From a bacterium (GTDB lineage: Bacteria > Hydrothermota > Hydrothermia > UBA1063): 51,061 nt of DNA. The stretch is from assembly GCA_030019025.1 (NCBI GenBank), contig JASEFR010000005.1, forward strand, positions 29,127-80,187. The letters run 5' to 3'. The position numbers and the translations under genes are program-made. Within the stretch, counting starts at the first letter, position 1. Every line of letters starts with the position of its first letter. The notes beneath the pieces are model-generated. The model was not told where the DNA came from and searched no databases. It saw nothing but the letters and a program-made list of their open reading frames with translations. Below are positions 42,453 through 50,729 of this stretch, in pieces.

Positions 42453-45400
42453 TTTTTATGATTCTATAGGAATTTGAGTAATTTTCCTTGCCAGAGTCTA
42501 TCTTGACTATGTAAACTCCCGACCGCAGTGAGGAAAGGTTTAATGTTAATTTTTGTTCGCCGGGTTTAAACATTTCTTGATACACAACCCTCCCTGTGGG
42601 ATCATAGATTGTTACATTTCCGCCTGATGTGAAGTTTATTGCCTCTAAGTATAGGACATTCCTCGTAATGTTGTTTTTCAAGAAGACTGTAGGCCTTACC
42701 GCCTCTTCTATAGGGGTTATTTCTGGACTGTCAGTGGTGAATTTGATGAACTGGCTGGAAGCTAAAGGAGCGATGGAAGGATCATATTCACCGTTGAAAT
42801 AGCACAATAGGCCAGTTGCGTGATTGGGTGATTCAATTCCTACCGTTGCATTTAGGTTCTGAGGTATGGTGTTGTAAAGGAAAATTATCTCACCGTCGCC
42901 AGTCTGGGTTTGATAGTAAGAGGGGTCTCTTAAAATGACCTCAAAGGTTGCTCTATCAGCCTGCCCCCATATTTTAACATCTTTCCACATGATAATAAAT
43001 TCATGGACCTGTGGGTCGTAATAATAATAAATATCTCCGTTTGATGAAGGATCAAGATCAGGAAAGAAGGGTGCAATCGTTGCAGGAGGGTTGTTAGGAT
43101 CGGGAATGGGTCTGTTTTCGTAAGCATTATTGCTTGTAGATCCCATTGCTATCCATCCGTTGGTGCACACTGATACCATGCTGTAATCCATACCATAGTA
43201 TTTGAAAGTAAAGGGAAGGGTTAGCTGAGTGGTGGCGTCGTCCGAGTTGGTAATCTGAGAGATAATGGTTCCATAAGATGATACATCACGAAAAGTTAAA
43301 TTTTCAAACTCACTATAAACGCTGTCCATAATGTCATATGCGTAGTACCCGTAGTCGTCTGGTCCAAGATAGACGTAAACGGTTCGTTCGTTTATTTTTA
43401 GGGGCAGATCGTAGGAAAAGGTTTGGTTATCGGCGTTAAGATGAATTGTCACGTTAAAGGAGTAGTCGTAGGGTAAGTTTGTTGTGGTGTTAAAGGTGAG
43501 ATGAGTAGGTATTGTTGCATTTGGTGCAACATTTGTCAGAATTACGCTGTCTTCTATAAAGCTTACGTAAGAATCTTGTAGCTCTGGTTTGATGATTAAA
43601 TTAACAACGGTGCTGGGGGAGTTGTTTTTAAGGGTTATATTAAGTTTTCCTACTTCTCCCGGGTTTACAATACCGTTACCATTGCCGGTCAGCTCCGTTA
43701 CGTTATAAGAAAGGATGGCAATTTCCGGTAGGGTTTTTACTACAATGGCATCAAGGTCGTAACCGCACTTTTTGACGCTTGTGGAACCGTCGCCATCATC
43801 AACTATTTTCAAATATCTGAAAGAGTTTCCACCGGCGTATATAACTGCGTTGCCGTAATGGATGTTTCCAATCTGAGTCCATGGGCCGTAAGGTGATTCT
43901 GAATAGTAGATTTTGAAACCTTCGTTGGGGGTGTTATCTGTACCCTCATAAACGTATAGTGTGTCCGCTTTTATGCTCTTACCCAGGTCAAAAATGGCGT
44001 ATCCACTATCTCCCAGGCTATAGTAACTCCCGTCGGGTTCGCCAAGGGCGTAGTGGGTCATAAAAGTGTCGGTTGTTATTACACTATTATCGGCGCTTAT
44101 GTAAATAACTTCCGGTTTGAAAAGGGAAATTTTGCCGTCGTTTCTTGGCTTAAGTTCCACATTTACCCAAGTCAAAGTATCCTGCTGGACGGAGATTCCT
44201 GAAACAGTTTTCGTCACATAACCTGGAGCTTCTACTTTTATGGAGTAAGTTCCTGGCAAAAGGGGCCTTATAAAGTTTCCTGTATATTGGTCCGTCCAGA
44301 TGGGCCAGTCGACGGGATAAATTGTAATTCTTGCCTGTTTTATTGTATCACCACTTAGTGAATCAATGACAATCCCGCCAATCCCCTGTCCCATTTTGCG
44401 CACAAAGAGGTTCATTGCAGGCTTATTGTTGTTAAAGATAGGATCTATCTGGCTGGGATCAGGAATATATTCATCGGAAAGCTCAATGGTCCAGTCAATA
44501 TCACCGTTTATTCCATAAGAATAGTCGTTAAGGTCTCCCAAGGTCTGGTACCAGTCATACCCTTCGGTAATGGGGTATCCTGTTAGATTTCCATACTGCG
44601 TGGAGTAATTTTCAACCATTCCGTTAAATCTGTCGTCAGCGCATCTTATAGGAGTATAGTTCCATATGTAGTTGACATAGGTTGCCCCCGAGTGGAAAGA
44701 GATGCTAAGGTTGAAGTTTCTTGCTTTTGAAAACTCGTGCACCGCTCTTGTCTCGGGTTGGTCGTATGGTGAGCTACCACTGTAGTTTTTTATATAGCCG
44801 AAGTTTCTGTTGAGGTCGACTCCATTGGCGTTGTACCTTGACTGATTTACATGTCCATCAGGGTTCAAAATGGGGATTATGTATATCTCCCGATTGTTAA
44901 CGAGGCTTAGAACGGTATTGTCAGAAGCATAATTTTCAAGTAGGTACTTAGCGTAAAGGAAGGAAACTTCAGCACCGATCCATTCGTTCCCGTGAATTGC
45001 ACCTACAATTCTGGACTTAGGCTCTATTTCGTTAACCTGTGGATTGTCAGAGATTTTAAGACAAAGAATGGGCCTTCCAAGGGTGCTGAATCCTATGGTA
45101 TCAAGCTTCGCTATACTGGAATAGGTACTTGCAAGGTTTTCGAGTTCCGTTTTCATTTGGTCAAAGGTGTGGTATTGGGATTTTCCCGTATAGTATAGTT
45201 TTTTCTTAAGCGTGAGGTCTTCAATTATTGTATATGGAAGATTGAGGGATTCTATCCTTTCCATTTCTTCGTCTTCAATTAGGATAGCGATACCTTTTTC
45301 TGTCGGCCTTACGAACTCAGCGGTTTTGAAGTTTTTCTCCAGCCCTCTCCACTCCTCCTTGGATATAGGTAGCTCTACCACCTTCTCAGCGTGGATCAGA

Positions 45401-45456
45401 GCTGGAAGAACCAGCATTAGGCCAGCAATACACATATTTTTTATTGTGTCACACAT
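42445..45456 (-). CDS. Secreted M14-family zinc carboxypeptidase with C-terminal sorting domain
   Basis: The product has 1003 residues from ATG 45456, chosen because AAAGGAG precedes it and a signal peptide follows. The peptidase domain (about 90-370) has zinc ligands His155, Glu158 (HGNE) and His255 (SFHSG), and the catalytic Glu325 (TIELSDE). After it come a carboxypeptidase-regulatory-like beta domain (about 375-440), further beta-rich modules (about 450-900) and a C-terminal Por/T9SS-type tail (about 925-1003) with GRVVYQ and LRSGVYIVKI segments. It probably acts outside the cell on peptides. Confidence 0.9.
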   Translation of the reverse strand: MCDTIKNMCIAGLMLVLPALIHAEKVVELPISKEEWRGLEKNFKTAEFVRPTEKGIAILIEDEEMERIESLNLPYTIIEDLTLKKKLYYTGKSQYHTFDQMKTELENLASTYSSIAKLDTIGFSTLGRPILCLKISDNPQVNEIEPKSRIVGAIHGNEWIGAEVSFLYAKYLLENYASDNTVLSLVNNREIYIIPILNPDGHVNQSRYNANGVDLNRNFGYIKNYSGSSPYDQPETRAVHEFSKARNFNLSISFHSGATYVNYIWNYTPIRCADDRFNGMVENYSTQYGNLTGYPITEGYDWYQTLGDLNDYSYGINGDIDWTIELSDEYIPDPSQIDPIFNNNKPAMNLFVRKMGQGIGGIVIDSLSGDTIKQARITIYPVDWPIWTDQYTGNFIRPLLPGTYSIKVEAPGYVTKTVSGISVQQDTLTWVNVELKPRNDGKISLFKPEVIYISADNSVITTDTFMTHYALGEPDGSYYSLGDSGYAIFDLGKSIKADTLYVYEGTDNTPNEGFKIYYSESPYGPWTQIGNIHYGNAVIYAGGNSFRYLKIVDDGDGSTSVKKCGYDLDAIVVKTLPEIAILSYNVTELTGNGNGIVNPGEVGKLNITLKNNSPSTVVNLIIKPELQDSYVSFIEDSVILTNVAPNATIPTHLTFNTTTNLPYDYSFNVTIHLNADNQTFSYDLPLKINERTVYVYLGPDDYGYYAYDIMDSVYSEFENLTFRDVSSYGTIISQITNSDDATTQLTLPFTFKYYGMDYSMVSVCTNGWIAMGSTSNNAYENRPIPDPNNPPATIAPFFPDLDPSSNGDIYYYYDPQVHEFIIMWKDVKIWGQADRATFEVILRDPSYYQTQTGDGEIIFLYNTIPQNLNATVGIESPNHATGLLCYFNGEYDPSIAPLASSQFIKFTTDSPEITPIEEAVRPTVFLKNNITRNVLYLEAINFTSGGNVTIYDPTGRVVYQEMFKPGEQKLTLNLSSLRSGVYIVKIDSGKENYSNSYRIIKIE

Positions 45457-45585
45457 TTTGTAAACTCCTTTTGTATAATTATAAAACAAGAGGAGTGTTA
45501 GATTAAGCTTTTAGTTGTGCGAAATTTTTTTCCGAAGCGGGTACCCCTTGAATAAAAACTGGATTGATTTTATCATTTTAGCGCT

Positions 45586-46881
45586 ATGAGAGAAGTTGAA
45601 GTAAGTTATAGTATTTTTATTTTAAACAAGTTTCTGGAGCAGTTGCTCCCTCCCATCCCATTGGAAGTTGCGTTGGATCAAGCCTTTCTTGAAAAAGTGA
45701 AAGACAAACTCGACCCTCTCCTCATCCGTTCGGGCCTTAGTAATTTAATCAGAGAATTTTCCTTATGCGAAAGAAATCAGAATGAAGCGGTAGGCGCCCT
45801 TTCTTTCGGTAGTGGAATAGTCAATTTTAGAGTACCGGTTGCAAACTCTAACAAATATTTGAGAGTCGATTTTGAGTGCGACCCCTCAGACCTTCCCAAT
45901 CTTTCCATCCTTTCCATTTCTCTGACTTTAGCTTTAAAGGAGGTTCATAAGGAGGTAGAAAAATTGAAGGAAGGCGGGATCGTAGGAATACCCGAAGACA
46001 TCGTTATGAAAATTAAAAAAGCGGCGGCATCAAATCTACCTTGTCTTATTTTAGGAGAGACTGGTGTGGGTAAAGAGGTTGTTGCGGAGCTCATTCACAG
46101 GTGGTCAGGCCGCAGGGGCCCCTTTGTTGTGGTTAACTGTGGAGCAATACCCCATGGACTCTTTGAGAATGAACTTTTTGGGCATGAACCTAACTCCTTC
46201 ACGGGTTCATCCAAAACGGGGCTAAAAGGTAAAATAGAAATAGCCGACGGAGGTACCCTTTTTCTTGACGAAATTGGTGAAATTTCACTATACTCCCAGG
46301 CAAAACTTTTGCGGGTAATAGAGAGGGGCGAGTTCTGGAAGCTTGGTGCTATGAAACCCACAAGGGTTGATGTTAGGTTTATCGCTGCAACCAACAGACC
46401 TCTTAGAGAATTTGTTAATGTGGGCAGATTTAGGAAGGATCTTTACTTTAGATTGAAAGGAATGGAGATTGTAATTCCCCCCTTAAGAGAGAGAAGGGAA
46501 TTGATAGAGGCCCTCGTCAACAGTTTTCTCCGAGAGTTTTCCGGAGGCAGGGTCTATTTCACCGGCGATGCGATTGGAATTTTGAGGGCATATCATTGGC
46601 CAGGAAATGTAAGAGAACTCAAATACCTTGTCCAATACGTAGTGGATGAGATTAAAGAAGGACCTGTTTCTGCAACCAAAGTTAAGTCCATCTTGGGAAT
46701 GGAAAGGTCCGTATGTCCTTATGAAGAGGCCAAGAGGCAATTTGACAGAAGTTACATTTTAAGTGCGCTGGAATTAAATGCAGGGAATATAACGAAAACT
46801 GCCCAGCAGTTGGGTATGTCGAGGCGCTGGCTTCAGTTGAAAATGAACGAACTTGGTCTTAAGAATCAAAGGGAATTTTAA
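45586..46881 (+). CDS. Sigma-54-dependent enhancer-binding regulator (NtrC family, no receiver)
   Basis: The product has 431 residues. Residues 1-130 form an unrecognised sensory domain. The AAA+ domain has Walker A GETGVGKE at 157-164, a variant sigma-54 contact loop NSFTGS at 203-208 (normally GAFTGA), the Walker B region GGTLFLDEIGE, and RFRKDLYFRL with PPLRERRE. A Fis-type helix-turn-helix ends the protein (ITKTAQQLGMSRRWLQLK). The ATPase is intact. The next gene is preceded by a sigma-54 promoter and two palindromic sites, so it very likely controls that protease gene. Confidence 0.92.
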   Translation: MREVEVSYSIFILNKFLEQLLPPIPLEVALDQAFLEKVKDKLDPLLIRSGLSNLIREFSLCERNQNEAVGALSFGSGIVNFRVPVANSNKYLRVDFECDPSDLPNLSILSISLTLALKEVHKEVEKLKEGGIVGIPEDIVMKIKKAAASNLPCLILGETGVGKEVVAELIHRWSGRRGPFVVVNCGAIPHGLFENELFGHEPNSFTGSSKTGLKGKIEIADGGTLFLDEIGEISLYSQAKLLRVIERGEFWKLGAMKPTRVDVRFIAATNRPLREFVNVGRFRKDLYFRLKGMEIVIPPLRERRELIEALVNSFLREFSGGRVYFTGDAIGILRAYHWPGNVRELKYLVQYVVDEIKEGPVSATKVKSILGMERSVCPYEEAKRQFDRSYILSALELNAGNITKTAQQLGMSRRWLQLKMNELGLKNQREF

Positions 46882-46891
46882 GGAGACATAG

Positions 46892-46910
46892 GTGTCAAAA
46901 ATCTTGACAC
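46892..46910. promoter_or_regulatory. Palindromic upstream activating site 1
   Basis: GTGTCAA (46892-46898) and TTGACAC (46904-46910) are perfect inverted repeats with a 5-nt spacer. The site lies 11 bp after the regulator gene and about 130-150 bp before the sigma-54 promoter. That is a typical enhancer position for the adjacent regulator. Confidence 0.75.
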
Positions 46911-46957
46911 GCTGTCTTCTTTGATTTAAGCCAGTTTTGGCCATTAGTGGTTTTTAA

Positions 46958-46976
46958 CTGTTAAGTTTTTTGACAC
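46958..46976. promoter_or_regulatory. Palindromic upstream activating site 2 (imperfect)
   Basis: CTGTTAA (46958-46964) and TTGACAC (46970-46976) have the same 5-nt spacer as site 1, with two mismatches in the left arm. The centres of the two sites are 66 bp apart, close to six helical turns. Confidence 0.6.
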
Positions 46977-47039
46977 CTTCTCTACCCCCATTACTTTGAA
47001 AATTGCCTTCCTATCGAGGTTTCAAGCATCGGAAGATTT

Positions 47040-47055
47040 TGGCACAAAATTCGCA
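47040..47055 (+). promoter_or_regulatory. Sigma-54 (-24/-12) promoter of the clostripain-type protease
   Basis: TGGCACAAAATTCGCA matches the consensus TGGCAC-N5-TTGCW with one mismatch (C for T). GG at 47041-47042 and GC at 47053-47054 have the required 10 nt between them. A start near 47066 leaves a short leader with AAAGGGGGT before ATG 47081. Confidence 0.8.
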
Positions 47056-47080
47056 GTATTTATACCAAAAGGGGGTTAAA

Positions 47081-49048
47081 ATGGTCAAAAGGATTGCTGT
47101 GGTACTTGGGATCTTGATAGCGACGGCCCTGATGGCCCAAACCACTATAATTTCCGATAATATGACCAACTTCCCAACGGGGTGGAGCACTTATTCAAGT
47201 TCTTCATCTCACCAGTGGACGAAGGTCTCATCAAACTATAATTCGGCCTCCTATTCAGCAAAAAATACGAAGTACGCTAGATATGGAAATAGTGTGGATG
47301 AGTATTTCTATCGCACCATCAATCTTTCAGGTTACACCTCTGCAACACTAACCTTTTACTATTGGATGGATACCGAAGCTAATTACGATTTCTTTGAAGT
47401 CTGGTATTATACGGGTTCATGGAATCGTGCGTGGTACAAAAGCGGAAGGTACAGATATTGGCAGAAAGCCAGTGTCAGCATCCCTACCAATGCCACATAT
47501 ATTCTTTTTAGATTCCTTTCTGATGGGAGTGTAACTGATACAGGGGTCTATGTTGACGATATTGTTTTGACCGCCACTTCAGATGGTGGAAGTGGTGGTG
47601 ACGACGGTGGAACAACCCCCACCACCAAAGAGTGGACCATCATGGTTTACATGAATGGTGACAACGACCTTGAGACTTACGCCATTAAAGATTTAAACGA
47701 AATGGAATACGGTGGCGGTTCAAATTCCTACAGGAATGTTGTTGTCCAGGTTGACAGAATTTCTGGCTATGACACTTCTAATGGCAACTGGACAACCTGC
47801 AGAAGATACTATGTTACCAATGACGCCAGTAACTCTTCCACTATAGTTTCCACCCTCATTCAGGACATTGGCGAAGTAAACATGGGTGATCCTAACACCT
47901 TAGCGACTTTCGCGAAGTGGGCAATTCAGAATTACCCAGCCAAAAAGTACTTCTTAATTCTTTGGGATCATGGTGATGGATGGTACAAGGGTGAGGACGA
48001 GTCGCCTATTTTCAAAGGTGTTAGTGTTGACATGTCTTCATCCAATGCTCAGATAAATGTGTATAATGGCGAGCTTGCTAACGCCTTATCCTCGATAAAG
48101 AGCTATCTTGGAAGGAATATTGACATTGTTGGTTTTGATGCCTGCCTTATGGGTATGCTTGAAGTAATGGATATTGTTAGAAATTACGCTAATTATTTTG
48201 TCGGTTCAGAGGAAACAGAGGCTGCGGATGGCTGGTATTACACGGGCTTCCTTAGCACAATGAACAGCAATCCCACTATTTCCCCTGCTGACCTCGCCAA
48301 GGCAGTAGTTAACTCGGCCACAGGTCTTTCTACCCTTGCATCCGTTGATCTTTCTAAGGTAGGAACATTGGTCTCCTACCTCAATACTTTCGCTCAAGAA
48401 CTCATCAACGCAAGAAATGCTGGTTATGGCAGTGCAATAAATACAGCTAGAACAAATGCAAAAAGCTTCTATATTAGTGATCACAAAGATCTTTACATGT
48501 TTGCAAACAATATCTACAGCAACACGAGCCTACCTTCTACGCTTAGAAATGCTGCTTACAATGTGATGAGTGCCATTACTAATGCTGTGATGAATTACAA
48601 GAACTCTTCAACCTATTCTTCCTGCCGTGGTGTTGCAATTTATTACCCTGCATCTTCTTCCAGCTACAACACCAATTACAATTATCTGCCTATTGCTTCT
48701 TCAACTAAGTGGGATGACTTTATTAAAGGTGCTACTGCGGTTTCACCTGAACCTGACGACAACGATGTCACTCAGGAGAGGATTAGTGGCGTCACATTCT
48801 TTGAGGTTGTTTCCAATGTGGCTTCTGGTCCTGTTTACTTCAAATACGCCATATCTAAACCTACAAGGGTGTCTCTAAAAGTATACAACTCTCTTGGTCA
48901 GCTTGTTAATGTCGTTGTCTCTGATTATCAGGAACCCGGCGAGTACAAGGTGAAAGTTGATTCCGGACTCGAGAGAGGCGGAGTCTACTACTACCAGTTC
49001 TCCACTGATAGTGAAACAAGATCTGGGAAGTTCATTGTGACAAAATAA
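47081..49048 (+). CDS. Secreted clostripain-family (C11) cysteine protease with sorting tail
   Basis: The product has 655 residues from ATG 47081 behind AAAGGGGGT; the longer frame from 47003 has no ribosome-binding site and covers the promoter. A signal peptide ends near LMAQ. Residues about 22-170 form a beta-rich adhesion-like domain (MAM or similar), followed by a Gly/Asp/Thr linker. The C11 protease domain (about 185-555) has catalytic His297 (DHGDGW) and Cys355 (DACLMG). The C-terminal 80 residues form a T9SS-like tail (LKVYNSLGQLV and GKFIVTK). It cleaves proteins outside the cell. Its promoter is sigma-54 type. Confidence 0.92.
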   Translation: MVKRIAVVLGILIATALMAQTTIISDNMTNFPTGWSTYSSSSSHQWTKVSSNYNSASYSAKNTKYARYGNSVDEYFYRTINLSGYTSATLTFYYWMDTEANYDFFEVWYYTGSWNRAWYKSGRYRYWQKASVSIPTNATYILFRFLSDGSVTDTGVYVDDIVLTATSDGGSGGDDGGTTPTTKEWTIMVYMNGDNDLETYAIKDLNEMEYGGGSNSYRNVVVQVDRISGYDTSNGNWTTCRRYYVTNDASNSSTIVSTLIQDIGEVNMGDPNTLATFAKWAIQNYPAKKYFLILWDHGDGWYKGEDESPIFKGVSVDMSSSNAQINVYNGELANALSSIKSYLGRNIDIVGFDACLMGMLEVMDIVRNYANYFVGSEETEAADGWYYTGFLSTMNSNPTISPADLAKAVVNSATGLSTLASVDLSKVGTLVSYLNTFAQELINARNAGYGSAINTARTNAKSFYISDHKDLYMFANNIYSNTSLPSTLRNAAYNVMSAITNAVMNYKNSSTYSSCRGVAIYYPASSSSYNTNYNYLPIASSTKWDDFIKGATAVSPEPDDNDVTQERISGVTFFEVVSNVASGPVYFKYAISKPTRVSLKVYNSLGQLVNVVVSDYQEPGEYKVKVDSGLERGGVYYYQFSTDSETRSGKFIVTK

Positions 49049-49071
49049 TGATTTGGAGAAGGAGAAGTCTA

Positions 49072-49100
49072 ACGGGCCCCTTTTGGGGCCCGTTTTTTTT
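49072..49100 (+). terminator. Intrinsic terminator after the clostripain gene
   Basis: A 9-bp perfect stem (ACGGGCCCC with GGGGCCCGT) and TTTT loop are followed by seven Ts. It separates the sigma-54-driven protease from the lipase gene. Confidence 0.93.
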
Positions 49101-49121
49101 GAAAATAAGAGGAGGTCTTTT

Positions 49122-50489
49122 ATGAGGGCTTTAAAAATTATCTTTCCATCGTTACTCCTTTTAATATTATTCTTATCCTCTTGCCAAAAAGTTGATGTAG
49201 TTGAGACACCTTCGGGTGATAAACCTGAGACCGCCACTATATTTGACGAAGGCGAAGTAATCGTTAAAGTCCCCGTAGATATTAAAAAGGAGCTGATTAA
49301 AGTTGAAAAGCAAGATAAAAACATAATTAATCTAAAATTTGTGAACGGTTTAAGAGTTTCGCCAGCATACAATATTGTTCTTCCAATGTATGTTTATGAG
49401 AAGTTAAAGAAATACAACGACATCGAGGTCGGAATTAGGGTCAAGGATTTTGTAGATGGATACGACTTTTTTTACGTTATCTTTAACGGGAATTACGAAC
49501 ACCCATGGATTGGAAAGGCGATTAAGAATGAGAAAGGGGACTTCATTTTCTTTAGGATCAGCGGAATGCTTCTTAAAGAGTACTTCAAGAATCAGAAGTT
49601 AGATAAGCTCATGCTGGAATTTAGTCTTGTTAGAAACCCCGATTATCAGAAAAAGGCCTTTGAGAGCAAATTTTACCTTTTGAAATATCAGAATGGGTTT
49701 TTCACAATGACTCAAAGTGTTACACCTCCTCCCCCGGGGCAAAGGCCTGTGATTATCATTCACGGCTGGCAACTTCCTTCTTGGAGTGAGGATTATGCAT
49801 CTTATGTGAAGGGTGTTTCTCAGGAGATTGTAAAATATCTTACTTCCTTGGGACTTGAAGGCAAATACGAGTTTTATGGCTTCGCCTACGATCCCGATTA
49901 TGATATTTACAATTATTCTGCGCCCGCTCTTGCTCAATACATTTCCCGTTTCTTTGGCTCATCTGATTCGTTAATTTTGATAGCCCATTCGATGGGAGGA
50001 ATAGTTGCACGAGTTTATGATAAATATTACCGAATAAAACCGGTAAAAAACATTATCACCCTTGGGACTCCACATCACGGTACTCCCTTTGCCAACCTAA
50101 TCTTTGGTGGATATGTGGTCCCCTTCGTGGTGCCAATAAATCCCTGGCTAAGGTGGGATAATCTCTACTGGACTTGGGCCATGTATCTACATTTTTACCT
50201 CTTCGACGGAAATCCTTACCTTGATGCCCTTAATTATAGATATCCTGACTGGTCAAAACTGCATACCTTCTCAGGCTATTCCCTTACCTCTTCCCATCCT
50301 TTCTACTATGTTACCGGCGACGATTTGTTAAGATTTATGGGGTTTGGTGATAACGATGGACTTATTCCTCTCTCCTCTGCAAGAGCAAATAATTACTCAC
50401 CTATTAGATGGTATTTCTATGACACTGATCATTCTGAATTGACCTCAAAGTCAGCAGTTCTTAATGCAATCTTTAACGTTTTGAAATAG
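49122..50489 (+). CDS. Lipase-like alpha/beta hydrolase lipoprotein
   Basis: The product has 455 residues from ATG 49122 behind GAGGAGGT. A lipoprotein signal ends at Cys21 (LFLSSC). A beta-rich N-terminal domain of about 185 residues precedes a Pro-rich linker (TPPPPGQRP) and the hydrolase domain: VIIIHGW (oxyanion region near 208), nucleophile Ser290 in AHSMGG, TLGTPHHGTPFA after it, and candidate late acid and base near DNDGLIP and DTDHSEL. This fits a triacylglycerol lipase or esterase anchored to the membrane. No promoter is obvious between the terminator and its ribosome-binding site. Confidence 0.88.
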   Translation: MRALKIIFPSLLLLILFLSSCQKVDVVETPSGDKPETATIFDEGEVIVKVPVDIKKELIKVEKQDKNIINLKFVNGLRVSPAYNIVLPMYVYEKLKKYNDIEVGIRVKDFVDGYDFFYVIFNGNYEHPWIGKAIKNEKGDFIFFRISGMLLKEYFKNQKLDKLMLEFSLVRNPDYQKKAFESKFYLLKYQNGFFTMTQSVTPPPPGQRPVIIIHGWQLPSWSEDYASYVKGVSQEIVKYLTSLGLEGKYEFYGFAYDPDYDIYNYSAPALAQYISRFFGSSDSLILIAHSMGGIVARVYDKYYRIKPVKNIITLGTPHHGTPFANLIFGGYVVPFVVPINPWLRWDNLYWTWAMYLHFYLFDGNPYLDALNYRYPDWSKLHTFSGYSLTSSHPFYYVTGDDLLRFMGFGDNDGLIPLSSARANNYSPIRWYFYDTDHSELTSKSAVLNAIFNVLK

Positions 50490-50513
50490 TCAATAGGACG
50501 GTGCAATGTTATC

Positions 50514-50538
50514 GGGGCGGGTAATTCCGCCCCTTTTT
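50514..50538 (+). terminator. Intrinsic terminator after the lipase gene
   Basis: A 7-bp GC stem (GGGGCGG with CCGCCCC) and a 6-nt loop are followed by TTTTT. It insulates the rRNA operon from the upstream gene. Confidence 0.9.
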
Positions 50539-50627
50539 ATTTACGACACTTTTAAAATAGTTATTTAAAATGTTCAAAGTGCTTAAAGCACGATTATTTC
50601 GTTTTTTGTAAACACACCATTTGAAGT

Positions 50628-50656
50628 TTGACATTTCAACCCTAACATAATATAAT
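50628..50656 (+). promoter_or_regulatory. Perfect consensus rRNA promoter
   Basis: TTGACA (50628-50633), a 17-nt spacer and TATAAT (50651-50656) match consensus at all 12 positions. The 16S gene starts about 75 bp downstream. Confidence 0.92.
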
Positions 50657-50672
50657 ATTTGAGCTTTCAAAC

Positions 50673-50684
50673 GTTCTTTGAAAA
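50673..50684 (+). promoter_or_regulatory. boxA-like antitermination element in the rRNA leader
   Basis: GTTCTTTGAAAA lies in the leader between the promoter and 16S and resembles the boxA element bound by NusB/NusE in many bacteria. Position and sequence both fit. Confidence 0.55.
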
Positions 50685-50729
50685 TAGGGCAAGAAGGTTG
50701 GGTGGTTAGCGAGCAAGTGATCAAATCTT

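Noticed and set aside
46904-46998. TTGACA at 46904 and 46970 as sigma-70 -35 boxes
   Set aside because: No -10 hexamer lies 16-18 bp downstream of either; both are better explained as halves of regulator palindromes.
47003-47080. Longer N-terminus for the clostripain-type protease
   Set aside because: It would translate across the sigma-54 promoter; ATG 47081 has a GGGGGT site and opens the signal peptide.
50509-50724. Minus-strand 71-residue frame before 16S
   Set aside because: It overlaps the terminator, rRNA promoter and leader and has no recognisable features.
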